DNA from: Actinokineospora spheciospongiae
GTDB taxonomy: Bacteria > Actinomycetota > Actinomycetes > Mycobacteriales > Pseudonocardiaceae
Direction: 5' to 3'
NCBI RefSeq assembly: GCF_000564855.1
Contig: NZ_AYXG01000139.1
Coordinates: 78,966 to 142,965, forward strand
Length of the DNA: 64,000 nt
The position numbers and the translations under genes are program-made. Below the pieces are notes generated by a model that saw nothing but the letters and a program-made list of their open reading frames with translations, was not told the DNA's origin and made no database searches. This document shows positions 45,222 through 54,135 of this stretch, one piece after another. Within the stretch, counting starts at the first letter, position 1. Each line of letters begins with the position of its first letter.

Positions 45222-46309
45222 CGCGAGCCCCGCGTCGTGGTCGGCGGGGTGGCGGGCTTGTCGGCGAACGCGTCCGGGTGCAGGGTCCTGGCCAGGTCCT
45301 CGACGACGTCGACCCACCGCCAGCCGGGGGTGTTGGCCGTGTCGTAGGTCAGGGTGTGGCGCTTGTCCTTGCTGGCGCGCATCTCCGGGAATAGGCGGTG
45401 GAGGTAATCGGTTTTGGCCTGGGCGTCCTTGTCGCTGTTGGCGCTGGCCCCGATGAGGAACACGGCCGGGTCGGTGGCCGCGACCTGCTCCTGGGAGACC
45501 CTGAGGAAGCCGCGGCGGCCGCCACCGACGTCGCCGAAGACGTTCTTGCCGCCCGCGAGGCCGATCACCTCGTTGACGAAGGCGTCGCGGCTGCCCGTGG
45601 TGATCGGGCCCTCGCCGCCGTAGTAGTAGAAGACCGGGACCGGCTCGCGGCCCGCGACCCGCTTCTGCACGTCGGCGACGCGCGCCTTCATCTCCTCGAT
45701 CAGCGCGGTGGCCCGGTCCTCGACGTCGAAGATGACCCCGAGGTCGGCGATGGCGCGGTAGGTGAAAGAGGTCTGCACCGGGTTGTCGTCGGGGCAGACC
45801 AGGGCGTAGACCTGCGCGCCGATGGACCCGAGTTCGTCGACGGTGGCCAGGCCGGGCGCGAGCTGGTCGGGTCCGCCGTACTCGGAGTTGACGTAGGCGA
45901 AGAGCATGTCGGGGCGCAGCCCGAACATCTCCTCCTTGCCGACCGGGACGTAGGCGTCCGGCGACTTGTCCGCCACCCGCTCGAAGTCGGCCGCCTGCTC
46001 GGGAAGCGGGGTGTCCATCGGCTTGATCTGGGCGATCGCCCGGTCCCCGAGCCCCAGGCCGAAGAACAGCTCGGCCGCCGACTGGAATCCCAGGTAGACG
46101 CGCGACGGCGCCTTGTCGAAGGTGACCTTGCGGCCGCAGTTGTCCACGGTCACCGGGTAGTGGCCGGACGGGTCCTGGGCGCCGCCCGCCGCCTGCTCCG
46201 CCTCACCGCCCGCGCAGCCCGCGGCCAGCAGGGACGCGGCGAACAGCGTGGCCACCGCGCAGCGGAACCGGTGGCGCTTCTCGGGCACTGCCTTGCGATT
46301 GCCGACCAT
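45218..46309 (-). CDS. metallophore-binding lipoprotein
   Basis: A 363-residue class III binding protein. The lipobox LAAGC places the lipid Cys near residue 32. VTVDNCGRKVTF marks the first strand, and a long helical backbone connects two lobes. The ATG at 46309 has GGAG six bases upstream; ATG 46324 is an alternative. A Zur-like box lies 45 bases upstream. The distinct operon and the adjacent biosynthesis genes suggest it binds an opine-metal complex and not a ferric siderophore. Confidence 0.83.
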   Translation of the reverse strand: MVGNRKAVPEKRHRFRCAVATLFAASLLAAGCAGGEAEQAAGGAQDPSGHYPVTVDNCGRKVTFDKAPSRVYLGFQSAAELFFGLGLGDRAIAQIKPMDTPLPEQAADFERVADKSPDAYVPVGKEEMFGLRPDMLFAYVNSEYGGPDQLAPGLATVDELGSIGAQVYALVCPDDNPVQTSFTYRAIADLGVIFDVEDRATALIEEMKARVADVQKRVAGREPVPVFYYYGGEGPITTGSRDAFVNEVIGLAGGKNVFGDVGGGRRGFLRVSQEQVAATDPAVFLIGASANSDKDAQAKTDYLHRLFPEMRASKDKRHTLTYDTANTPGWRWVDVVEDLARTLHPDAFADKPATPPTTTRGSR

Positions 46310-46353
46310 CGACGACTCCACCATGTCCCTTGTTGTACCGCATCATTAGTGAA

Positions 46354-46372
46354 AATGGGAACTATTTGCATT
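46354..46372 (-). promoter_or_regulatory. Zur-like box upstream of the importer operon
   Basis: On the minus strand AATGCAAATAGTTCCCATT matches 14 of 19 positions of the actinobacterial Zur pattern as I recall it (AATGAAAATGATTTTCATT). It lies in an AT-rich island in otherwise very GC-rich DNA, next to genes expected to respond to zinc. Confidence 0.6.
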
Positions 46373-46410
46373 ACCTCATGGATCGGGTGGTCCACTTTGC
46401 GCGCCCCCGT

Positions 46411-47670
46411 TCAGGATTCGCGTCGCACGGCGGCGGCCGCGACCACCGAGACGAGGGTGAGCAGACCGAACACGGCGGCGGCACCCGGGTAGCCCCACAG
46501 CGCCAGACCCGCCCCACCCGCGGCCGCGCCGAGGAACAGCCCCAGGCTCATCACCGATGCCTTGACCCCCAACGAGGTGCCGCGCAGGGCACCGCTGCGC
46601 CGCACCAGCAGCGTGGTCACGGCGGCCACGCCCACCGCGTGGCTCGCCGACAGCACAGCGGTGCACAGCAGCGCGACCGGCAACGCGGGCGCCAGGTACA
46701 CGCCGAACAGCGAGACCAGCGCGAGGGCCATCGAGACGTGCAGCGCCCGGCGGGCCCGGCGGTCGGCGTCCCCGGCGTTCACCCACCGCCCGCCGAACAG
46801 GTTCCCCAGGAAGAAGGAGCCGCCGCTGAGCGTCCAGACGAAGGTGAACACGCCGGGGGACAGGCTGAACCGGTCCGAGTAGAACGCGGCCAGGTACGCC
46901 AGGTACCCCTGGAACGCCGCCGCCTGGCCGAAGGAGACGAGCATCAGCGCCGTGGCGCCCGGCACCCCGGCCAGCCCGCGGAACGCGGCGAAGTAGCCGA
47001 GCCGGGGCGTGTCGTCGAGGTGGCGCTCGCGCCCGTGGCGCAGCAGCACGGGGGTCAGGACGACGGACACCGCGGCGATGGCGACCAGGTCGCCCCGCCA
47101 CCCCCACCAGAGCGCGGGCAGCGCGATCAGCGGCGCGACGAGGGTCGCCGCGAGCGTCCTGGTCGCCGACACCAGCGTGGCGGCGCGGGCGGCGGCCGGG
47201 GCGTCGCCGAACCGGTCGGCCGCGGCCGTCGTCAGGGCCGGGTAGAGCACGGCGTTGGACACGCCGACCAGCAGGCAGAACGCCACCAGGGCCGGGAACC
47301 AGGACACCGTGCCCACCAGCGATGCCGCGGCGAGCAGCACCAGCCCCCACGCGGCGACCCGGCCGGGGGCGACCCGCCCGATCAGCGGGGCGGCGGCGAT
47401 CCCGACCAGCACCGCCCCGACCCCGCCGAGCCCGCGCAGCGCCCCCACCGCGGCGTCGCCCTCGCCCACCGCCTCGGCGATCGGCACCAGGAACGTGCTG
47501 TAGACGGTGAAGGGGAGCAGCCCGACGACCGAGGCCAGCAGGGTCGGCAGCACCGCCCTGCTGATCTGCCAGTCGCCCGGCTGCCGCTCGTCGGCGGGCG
47601 CGACCGTGCCGTCCACGCTCTGGCCCATGTGGACACCGCTCCTGTCCTCCGGTGTCGCGGGGGCGCTCAC
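46411..47670 (-). CDS. cntE: MFS exporter, CntE-like
   Basis: A 419-residue major facilitator with 12 predicted helices. It is coupled to the opine dehydrogenase gene by a four-base overlap (GTG at 47670). In staphylopine and pseudopaline loci an exporter at this place (CntE/CntI) releases the metallophore; the position and operon structure suggest the same job. Sequence alone identifies only the MFS family. Confidence 0.8.
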   Translation of the reverse strand: MSAPATPEDRSGVHMGQSVDGTVAPADERQPGDWQISRAVLPTLLASVVGLLPFTVYSTFLVPIAEAVGEGDAAVGALRGLGGVGAVLVGIAAAPLIGRVAPGRVAAWGLVLLAAASLVGTVSWFPALVAFCLLVGVSNAVLYPALTTAAADRFGDAPAAARAATLVSATRTLAATLVAPLIALPALWWGWRGDLVAIAAVSVVLTPVLLRHGRERHLDDTPRLGYFAAFRGLAGVPGATALMLVSFGQAAAFQGYLAYLAAFYSDRFSLSPGVFTFVWTLSGGSFFLGNLFGGRWVNAGDADRRARRALHVSMALALVSLFGVYLAPALPVALLCTAVLSASHAVGVAAVTTLLVRRSGALRGTSLGVKASVMSLGLFLGAAAGGAGLALWGYPGAAAVFGLLTLVSVVAAAAVRRES

Positions 47671-48965
47671 CGCGCCACCGCGATCTCCTCGCAGATCATG
47701 TCCAGGTCCTCGCGGAAGTCCTTGACCTCGAAGGCTTCCGACAGCGGCTGACCCGCGCGGGCCCGCGCCGCCCCGGTCAGCGCCCGCTCGTACCGCGCGA
47801 GGAGCTTGTCGATCGTCGGGCAGCCCACCCCGAGGTGCCGGGCCACCCCCTGGATGACCTTCGTCCGGTAGTAGTCCTCCTTCGGCATCCTCGGCACGTC
47901 CCAGCGCCCCTCGCCGTCGCGGAACACCGGGCGCAGGGGGACGGCGGAGAAGTCGAAGTACCTGCCGTCGGCGTCCGGTTCGGAGAACGGGTCGACCAGC
48001 AGCGAGGCGTAGCGCACGTACACCAGGTAGTCCTGGTGGATCGGGGGCAGCTCCTCGAACCGCTCCACGTCGTCGCGGGAGATGCTCTCCTCGCGGACCG
48101 GGTAGCTGTCCTCGACCATGAACCGGAGCAGGTTGACGCCCTCCAGCCCCAGCTTCGCCACGACCTCGCCGACCTCCCGCCACTGGCTGACGATGTCGTT
48201 CACCAGGGCGGGCGTGATCGGCCCCTCGGGGACCAGCTTGTAGACGTACTTGACCGGCCCCGACGCGGCGAAGACGGCGTCCAGGGAGATCTCGTTCATG
48301 AACAGCGCGGGGTGGACGTAGAGGGAGATGTTCCTCGTCTCCGCCTCGACGGGCGAGCCCATGACCACCATGTCGACGCCCAACCGCCGGTGGGCCTCGC
48401 ACAGCAGGTCCAGGTTCGCCGAGCGGCCCCGGCTGGAGCCGACGTAGAGCCGCTTCTTCACCGCGGCCGTCAGGACGTGGTGCGAGGGGGCGCCGTCGTG
48501 CCACCGGGTGCCGCCGAGGTAGCTGGACAGGCTGATCACCTCCGCGTCCGGGGCGACCGCGCGCAGGCGGTTGCGCACCAGGCTGCTGGAGCCGAAGGTC
48601 GGCGAGACGAGGACGACGCAGCGGACCCCGCCCAGCACCCGCCGGTCGAGCCGGTCCAGCACGTGGGTGTAGGCGTCCGCGGTCACCGACAGCACGAGCG
48701 TCGACCACGGACCCGCGACCGACCCGTAGCCCCGGAACACCTCGTCGACCTCGCAGGTCCCCGCCGCCGCGCGGTGCTGCTCGTTCTGGACGTCGACCCG
48801 CAGCACGCGCCCGGAGGCCGCCAGCGCGGAGAAGAACGCGCCGGAGCGGCCGGACTCCCGGCCCGCGATCCCCACGACAGCTCCCAGCACGCCCTTGAGC
48901 ATGACGGCCAGTTGCACCGAGGTCGGCCCGGTGCCCGCCACCAGCACCCGATCGAGGTCGCTCAC
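47667..48965 (-). CDS. cntM: opine metallophore dehydrogenase (CntM, staphylopine synthase-like)
   Basis: A 432-residue enzyme that condenses an amino-acid intermediate with pyruvate or another 2-oxoacid using NAD(P)H. The N-terminal nucleotide-binding motif is VLVAGTGPTSVQLAV. Many blocks match S. aureus CntM as I recall it: SPTFGS, AVKKRLYVGS, EAETRNISLYVHPALFMN, YKLVPEGPIT, DPFSEPDADGRYFDFSAVP and MPKEDYYRTK. The length is the same. GTG start overlapping cntL. This is the strongest single marker that the operon makes a staphylopine-type metallophore. Confidence 0.93.
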   Translation of the reverse strand: MSDLDRVLVAGTGPTSVQLAVMLKGVLGAVVGIAGRESGRSGAFFSALAASGRVLRVDVQNEQHRAAAGTCEVDEVFRGYGSVAGPWSTLVLSVTADAYTHVLDRLDRRVLGGVRCVVLVSPTFGSSSLVRNRLRAVAPDAEVISLSSYLGGTRWHDGAPSHHVLTAAVKKRLYVGSSRGRSANLDLLCEAHRRLGVDMVVMGSPVEAETRNISLYVHPALFMNEISLDAVFAASGPVKYVYKLVPEGPITPALVNDIVSQWREVGEVVAKLGLEGVNLLRFMVEDSYPVREESISRDDVERFEELPPIHQDYLVYVRYASLLVDPFSEPDADGRYFDFSAVPLRPVFRDGEGRWDVPRMPKEDYYRTKVIQGVARHLGVGCPTIDKLLARYERALTGAARARAGQPLSEAFEVKDFREDLDMICEEIAVAR

Positions 48966-49768
48966 CGGCGGGTCGCCTTGACGTACAGGGCGACGTCGAA
49001 GACGTGCTCGGGGCGCAGGACCTGCTCCGCCAGCGTCCACATCGCGCTGTCGACCTCTTCCCTGGGGTAGTTGAACAAGGACTTGAACCGGTCCCCGTAC
49101 CGCATGGCCACCACCACGTCGTCACCCGTGCGCGCGTGGATGGCGCGCAGGATCTCGTACTTCACCGACACCGTGGAGCTGAAGATGACGTGCGAGGCCC
49201 CGGCGGTGAAAGCCGACTCCTGCGCGGGTTCGCGCTCCAACCTGATGTCCAGCCCCGGCCCCAGCGCCGCCACGACCCGCCGCCCGAGCGCGACGGCCTC
49301 CTCGTCGATGTCCAGGCCCACCACCCTGGCCCCGGTGCGCCCGCCGATGAGCAGCGGCGTCATGGGGAACGCGCCGGAGCCGACCAGCAGCACCGACGAC
49401 GAGGAGGTCAGGCCGAACGCGCCGAACTCCGCCTCGATCCCGGACTCGACGTTGGCGAAGTACCCCGCCGTCGCCGGGTCACCCGCCAGCAGGCGCAGCG
49501 CGCGGTACTTCTCCATCAGCGAGGCGCACCGCGCGGACACCACGCGCAGTTCGCCCACCAGGTCGCCGAAGCCGGGCGGGGTCGCCCGTTCGAGCTCGGC
49601 CCACGCCTCGTGGTGGCGGGTGTCGGTCACGAAGGCGGAGTAGTCGCCCACGGCGCGTTCCAGTTCCGCGCTGTGGCGGGTCGTCCCGTCGTACTGCCCG
49701 CCGCAGGCCCGGAGCCGCCGCAGGTGCCGCTCCATCAGCAGCAGCAGGCCCGAAGCGCCCCCGGTCAC
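48962..49768 (-). CDS. cntL: nicotianamine synthase-like aminobutyryltransferase (CntL)
   Basis: A 268-residue protein of the bacterial nicotianamine-synthase-like family. A helical N-terminal region precedes a SAM-binding Rossmann part (VLLVGSGAFPMTPLLI, then GLDIDEEAVALGRR). CntL transfers an aminobutyrate group from SAM to D-histidine in staphylopine synthesis. GTG start overlaps cntK; its stop overlaps cntM. Which amino acid is used here (D-His, L-His or other) cannot be told from sequence, but the racemase next door favours a D-amino acid. Confidence 0.88.
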   Translation of the reverse strand: MTGGASGLLLLMERHLRRLRACGGQYDGTTRHSAELERAVGDYSAFVTDTRHHEAWAELERATPPGFGDLVGELRVVSARCASLMEKYRALRLLAGDPATAGYFANVESGIEAEFGAFGLTSSSSVLLVGSGAFPMTPLLIGGRTGARVVGLDIDEEAVALGRRVVAALGPGLDIRLEREPAQESAFTAGASHVIFSSTVSVKYEILRAIHARTGDDVVVAMRYGDRFKSLFNYPREEVDSAMWTLAEQVLRPEHVFDVALYVKATRR

Positions 49769-50676
49769 CGGACCACCTCGATCGAGTGCAGGTACGCCTT
49801 GCCCTCGGCCACGATCCGGACGGTCCCCTCGACCTCGACACCGGTGACCCCGGTCCGCGCGTGGTGCGCCGAGACGCGCACGGCCCCGCCGGGTTGGACC
49901 ACCCTGGTGGTCACCGAAGCCCGGTTCTTCCACGCCAGGTAGGCGCCGAGCGCGGCGGCCCCCGAGCCGCACCCCCGCTCCCACACCGTGGTGCCCAGCA
50001 GCGGGACGTGGACGAGCGGGGTCAGGCTGCCGTGGTCGGGGTCGTAGAGCATGACGCCCACCAGCGACACGGCCCGCTCCGCGCCGAGCCGCACCGCCGC
50101 CGACTCCGCCTCCCGCCGCGCGGCGGCGTCGAGCCGCGCCGTCTCGACCACCACGTGCAGCGAGTCGGAGTACCGCACGTACGCGCAGTTCCCGCCCCAC
50201 CCACCGGGTGCCACAGCGGGTTCCAGCGACAGCGGGACGGGCATCGCGGTCTCGCACACGTACTCGTCGGCGTGCCGCAGGACCCGGCACCGGACGAGCC
50301 CGTCCGTGCCGCGCACCTCCAGCGCCAAGTCGAGCACCCCGCCGCCGCCCAGCCCCCGCTCCGCCGCGACGAGGGCGGCCAGGGCCATGCACGCGTTGCC
50401 GCAGAACTCACCACCCGCCATGCGCAGCCCGACATCCGCGCCGGGGGCGGTGGGCCGCACCACGAACCCCACCTGCTCGGCGTGCACGTGCTGGTAGGCC
50501 ATGATCTGCCGGGCGATGCCCAGGTGCGCCTCCTGCGGGTGGTCGGTCCGCACGAGGAGGGTCATGTTCTGCGTCGGGTCCAGCTTCACGAAGTCCACCT
50601 CGTGGACAGCGGCGGACCGGGGTGCCCGGACGGGCGTCACGAGGTCGGAGCGCCCCAGCGCGATGCCCTGTGCCAT
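49765..50676 (-). CDS. cntK: DapF-like amino-acid racemase (CntK, histidine racemase-like)
   Basis: A 303-residue cofactor-independent racemase of the DapF/CntK fold. Both catalytic cysteines are visible: GGEFCGNAC and ERGCGSGA. In staphylopine synthesis CntK makes D-histidine from L-histidine. The ATG has GGAGG four bases upstream. It heads the operon cntK-L-M-E, whose genes all overlap by four bases. A CRP-type site lies about 130 bases upstream. Confidence 0.88.
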   Translation of the reverse strand: MAQGIALGRSDLVTPVRAPRSAAVHEVDFVKLDPTQNMTLLVRTDHPQEAHLGIARQIMAYQHVHAEQVGFVVRPTAPGADVGLRMAGGEFCGNACMALAALVAAERGLGGGGVLDLALEVRGTDGLVRCRVLRHADEYVCETAMPVPLSLEPAVAPGGWGGNCAYVRYSDSLHVVVETARLDAAARREAESAAVRLGAERAVSLVGVMLYDPDHGSLTPLVHVPLLGTTVWERGCGSGAAALGAYLAWKNRASVTTRVVQPGGAVRVSAHHARTGVTGVEVEGTVRIVAEGKAYLHSIEVVR

Positions 50677-51143
50677 CGAACCTCCAGACCTCGCCGTCCG
50701 CCCGGGGGATCGCGCGGCAGGTCGCCTGCCGTGCGGACCGTACGCCCTCCGTCACAGCGAGAAGTCGCACCCGGCGACGCGAAGTTCCGTCGATCAGTCT
50801 TCTGTGACCCCTATCACATGATCAGGTGTGGATCGTCCCGCGGATTTGGCGATGATCTACGAATTGCGCTGGCAGACAGATAAAAGCCAACTGCGATCGC
50901 CTGATTCACCCGCAGTGACGTCCGGGCGCCGCGAGCCTGCCCGCCGCGAGGGTCGGAGCGCCGTTGCGGGCCGACGCCGGGAGCGTGTCCCGCAGTCGTG
51001 ACATGGTCCACTGAGGACTGCGGTGACCACTCGCACGACCACTCGCACCCGTGCTGCTGGGCCGTGTTGCCCGGTTCCGTCGTCTGGTCCTCGTGGTGGA
51101 ACCGGAACAGCATCGCGGGAGCCGCCCGTGCGGTCCGTTCTCC
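50677..51143. other. intergenic region with regulatory motifs and a possible small peptide gene
   Basis: No established gene. It contains a GGCAGG-TCG-CCTGCC hairpin or operator (50716-50730), a CRP-type site (50803-50818), an AT-rich stretch (50870-50900) and a tandem 12-bp repeat GACCACTCGCAC (51025-51048). A GTG-started plus-strand frame at 50998 encodes a short His/Cys-rich segment CGDHSHDHSHPCCW and runs into the 3' end of arsR on the other strand. Confidence 0.45.
50803..50818. promoter_or_regulatory. CRP/GlxR-type site
   Basis: TGTGACCCCTATCACA is an exact TGTGA-N6-TCACA. It lies 127 bases before cntK. Actinobacterial Crp/GlxR proteins bind this pattern with cAMP. Confidence 0.6.
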
Positions 51144-51506
51144 TCAGTCGGTGGTGCCCGTGTGGTCGGTGAGGCCGAGGCGGAGGTGCTCGCTGTGGTA
51201 GACGGCCTCGTCGAGGAGTTGGGCGACGTGGTTGTCGTAGAGGCTGTAGATGATGCTGCGGCCGGAACGGGACCCGGTGACCAGGCCGAGGTTGCGCAGC
51301 AGTCGCAACTGGTGGGACACGGCGGACTGTTCCATGCCGACCGCTTCGGCCAGTTCGGTGACCGGGCGGGGGCCTTGGCGGAGTTCGGTGAGGATGAGCA
51401 GCCTGCTGGGGGTGGCGAGGGCTTGCAGCGTGTTGGCGACGTGCACGGCCGCGTCGGCGTCGAGCCGTGCGGCTCGCCGGTCCCGCCCTTCGACGCCGTG
51501 TCCCAT
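51144..51506 (-). CDS. ArsR/SmtB-family metal-responsive repressor
   Basis: A 120-residue winged-helix protein. The recognition region is VTELAEAVGMEQSAVSHQLRLLRNLGLV, followed by the wing and a C-terminal helix with YHSEHLRLGLTDH, whose His residues fit the alpha5 metal site of SmtB/CzrA/NmtR-like sensors. It is divergent from a P1B-4 ATPase, with a SmtB-type operator between. It should therefore release the ATPase promoter when zinc, cobalt or nickel is in excess. Confidence 0.9.
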   Translation of the reverse strand: MGHGVEGRDRRAARLDADAAVHVANTLQALATPSRLLILTELRQGPRPVTELAEAVGMEQSAVSHQLRLLRNLGLVTGSRSGRSIIYSLYDNHVAQLLDEAVYHSEHLRLGLTDHTGTTD

Positions 51507-51581
51507 GACCGGGGAGTTTAGGGGATGGTTCGCGGCTGGGTGGTGGTCTGCGGGGCCGTCGGGACACGACAGGAGATCATA

Positions 51582-51595
51582 TGAACACGTCTTCA
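51582..51595. promoter_or_regulatory. SmtB/ArsR-type operator
   Basis: TGAACACGTCTTCA is a 6-2-6 inverted repeat with one mismatch to TGAACA-N2-TGTTCA. It lies upstream of a -10 TATGTT (51606-51611) for the ATPase gene. Confidence 0.65.
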
Positions 51596-51644
51596 CCTGT
51601 GCTGTTATGTTGGGGTGGCCCGTTCGAGCTCTCGGAGGTGCCCT

Positions 51645-53633
51645 GTGGTCTCGTCCGCCGCCACGCTGGACCGTTCGGCCGCTCCCGTCCCGGTGCGGAA
51701 GCGGAGGACTCTGCTGTTCACGCTGCCGGAGACCCGGTGGGCGGGTGCCGCGCTGGTGTTGTTCCTGCTCGCGCTGCTCGCGCAGTCGCTCGGTGGGCCG
51801 GGGTGGTTGTGGTGGTCGCTGTACCTGGCCTGCTACGCGACCGGCGGGTGGGAGCCCGCCCTCGCCGGGGTGCGGGCGCTGGGGGAGAGGTCGCTGGACG
51901 TGGACCTGTTGATGGTGGTCGCGGCGGTCGGGGCGGCGGCGATCGGGCAGGTGTTCGACGGCGGGTTGCTGATCGTCATCTTCGCCACCTCCGGGGCGCT
52001 GGAAGCCCTGGTCACCGCCCGTACCGAGGAGTCGGTGCGCGGTCTGCTCGACTTGGCGCCCGACACCGCGACCCGGCTCGGGGCCGGTGGTGGGCACGAG
52101 ACCGTCCGGGTGGTCGACCTCGAGGTGGGCGATGTGGTGCTGGTCCGGCCCGGTGAGCGGATCGCCGCCGACGGCACGGTCGCGGCGGGGGCGAGTGAGG
52201 TCGACCAGGCCACGATCACCGGCGAGCCGTTGCCGGTGGACAAGGCCGTCGGGGACGAGGTCTTCGCGGGGACGCTGAACGGGACCGGGTCGCTGCGGGT
52301 CCGGGTCCGGCGCCGGGCGGGGGAGTCCGTGGTCGCCCGCATCGCCGCCCTGGTCGAGGAGGCCGGCCGGGCGAAGGCGAAGACGCAGTTGTTCATCGAG
52401 AAGGTCGAGCAGCGCTACTCGGTGGGCATGGTCGCCGCCACCCTCGCCGTGTTCGCGGTGCCGCTGCTCCGGGGGGAGGAACTGCGCGACTCCCTGCTGC
52501 GGGCGATGACGTTCATGATCGTCGCCTCGCCGTGCGCGGTCGTCCTGGCCACGATGCCCCCGCTGCTGGCCGCTGTCGCCAACGCCGGCCGCCACGGTGT
52601 GCTGGTCAAGTCCGCCGTGGTGATGGAACAGCTCGGGACCACCACGCGCGTCGCCTTCGACAAGACCGGCACCTTGACCCGGGGCGCCCCCGAGCTGCGC
52701 GAGGTCCGGCTGCTGCCCGGTGCGGGGTGCGCCGAGGACGAGGTGCTGCGGCTGGCCGCGGCGGTGGAGCGGCTCAGCGAACACCCGCTGGCCTCGGCCG
52801 TCGTGCGCGCGGCCGACCTCCGGGGGATCGCCCTGCCCGCCGCGGACGGGTTCTCCGCGCAGCCGGGGCGGGGTGTCTCGGGTGTGGTCGAGGACCGGCG
52901 CGTGCGGGTCTGCTCACCGGCGGCGGTGGACTCCCCGCGCGGCGGGCCCGAAGCCGCCGCCGTGGTCGCCGACCTCCAGGAACGGGGTGACACCGCGGTC
53001 GTCGTCCTGTGCGACGGGCGCCCGCTCGGGGTGTTGGGCATCACCGACCAGCTCCGCGCCGAGGCGCAGGCGGGCGTCGCCGCCCTCACCCGGCTCACCG
53101 GCGCCGCCCCGGTGCTGCTCACCGGGGACAACCGCGCTGCCGCCACCCGCCTCGCCGAGCGGGTCGGCATCACCGACGTCCGCGCCGACCTGCTCCCCGA
53201 GGACAAGGTCGGTGCCGTGCGCGACCTGCAAGCCCGGGGGCAGCGGGTGGCCGCGGTCGGGGACGGCATCAACGACGCGCCCGCGCTGGCCGCCGCGCAC
53301 ACGGGTATCGCGATGGGCGGCGCGGGTGCCGACCTCACCCTGCGGGCCGCCGACGCCATCGTCGTCCGCGACGACCTCTCCGCCATCCCCGCGGTCATCG
53401 CCCTCTCCCGGCGCGCTCGGCGCGTCGTGACCGCGAACCTGGTCATCGCGGGCGCGTTCATCGTCGTCCTCGTGTCCTGGGACCTGCTCGGCTCGCTGCC
53501 GCTGCCCCTCGGGGTCGCCGGTCACGAGGGCTCCACCGTCATCGTCGGCCTCAACGGTCTCCGCCTGCTGCGCTCCGCCGCGTGGCGGAACGCCGTTCCC
53601 CGCCTCGGCGTGGGCGGAGACGGGCGCGGGTGA
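51645..53633 (+). CDS. P1B-4-type metal-transporting ATPase
   Basis: A 662-residue P-type ATPase. It has no N-terminal metal-binding domain. The membrane site is SPC (IVASPCAVVLA) and the last helices carry HEGSTVIVGLNGLRLL, the pair that defines group P1B-4 (CtpD, CoaT, PfeT; Co, Zn, Ni or Fe export). The phosphorylation motif DKTGTLT, TGDN and GDGINDAP are intact, as is TGEP. The GTG at 51645 has GGAGG six bases upstream. Control by the divergent ArsR protein is likely. Confidence 0.92.
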   Translation: MVSSAATLDRSAAPVPVRKRRTLLFTLPETRWAGAALVLFLLALLAQSLGGPGWLWWSLYLACYATGGWEPALAGVRALGERSLDVDLLMVVAAVGAAAIGQVFDGGLLIVIFATSGALEALVTARTEESVRGLLDLAPDTATRLGAGGGHETVRVVDLEVGDVVLVRPGERIAADGTVAAGASEVDQATITGEPLPVDKAVGDEVFAGTLNGTGSLRVRVRRRAGESVVARIAALVEEAGRAKAKTQLFIEKVEQRYSVGMVAATLAVFAVPLLRGEELRDSLLRAMTFMIVASPCAVVLATMPPLLAAVANAGRHGVLVKSAVVMEQLGTTTRVAFDKTGTLTRGAPELREVRLLPGAGCAEDEVLRLAAAVERLSEHPLASAVVRAADLRGIALPAADGFSAQPGRGVSGVVEDRRVRVCSPAAVDSPRGGPEAAAVVADLQERGDTAVVVLCDGRPLGVLGITDQLRAEAQAGVAALTRLTGAAPVLLTGDNRAAATRLAERVGITDVRADLLPEDKVGAVRDLQARGQRVAAVGDGINDAPALAAAHTGIAMGGAGADLTLRAADAIVVRDDLSAIPAVIALSRRARRVVTANLVIAGAFIVVLVSWDLLGSLPLPLGVAGHEGSTVIVGLNGLRLLRSAAWRNAVPRLGVGGDGRG

Positions 53634-53758
53634 CGCCACGGCATCGTGCGGGGTTGTCCACTCCGGATCTGAGTCACTTATGCGCATCTACTAATGTATC
53701 GTTCCGAGTGGTCCACCGACCTCGGTGGGCAACCCACGACGAGCGGAAGGCGAGTGGC

Positions 53759-54058
53759 ATGACCACGGCACACCTGGAGCACACCGACCACGACCACGCG
53801 CACGGTGAGGGTTGCGGTCACGTGGCGATTCCGCACGGTGACCACGTCGACTACTTCCACGACGGACACCTGCACCGCTCGCACGGTGGCCACTTCGACG
53901 AGTGCGAGCCCGCGGAGCACGGTGCGCACGACGACCACGGCGACCACGCGCACGGCGAGGGCTGTGGCCACGTCGCCGTCCCGCACGGTGACCACGTCGA
54001 CTACATCCACGACGGGCACCGCCACGCCGCGCACGGTGAGCACTACGACGAGCACTGA
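53759..54058 (+). CDS. His-rich protein with an internal duplication
   Basis: A 99-residue soluble protein with 27 His and 3 Cys. Two copies of a 37-residue unit (DHAHGEGCGHVAIPHGDHVD, then a parallel copy from about residue 57) make up nearly the whole chain. It probably binds zinc or another metal as a store or buffer, or passes it to the upstream ATPase. GGAAGGCGAG precedes the ATG at 53759. The preceding 125 bases include an AT-rich promoter (about 53676-53700). It ends at a terminator. Confidence 0.85.
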   Translation: MTTAHLEHTDHDHAHGEGCGHVAIPHGDHVDYFHDGHLHRSHGGHFDECEPAEHGAHDDHGDHAHGEGCGHVAVPHGDHVDYIHDGHRHAAHGEHYDEH

Positions 54059-54063
54059 GCTGC

Positions 54064-54095
54064 CGAGTGGGGCCGTCAGCGGACGGCCCCACTCG
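54064..54095 (+). terminator. terminator after the His-rich protein gene
   Basis: CGAGTGGGGCCGTC and its complement form a perfect 14-bp stem with an AGCG loop, six bases after the stop. Confidence 0.85.
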
Positions 54096-54135
54096 AACCG
54101 GTCCACCCCGGGGAGCGACCTCTCCCGCTCGGACC

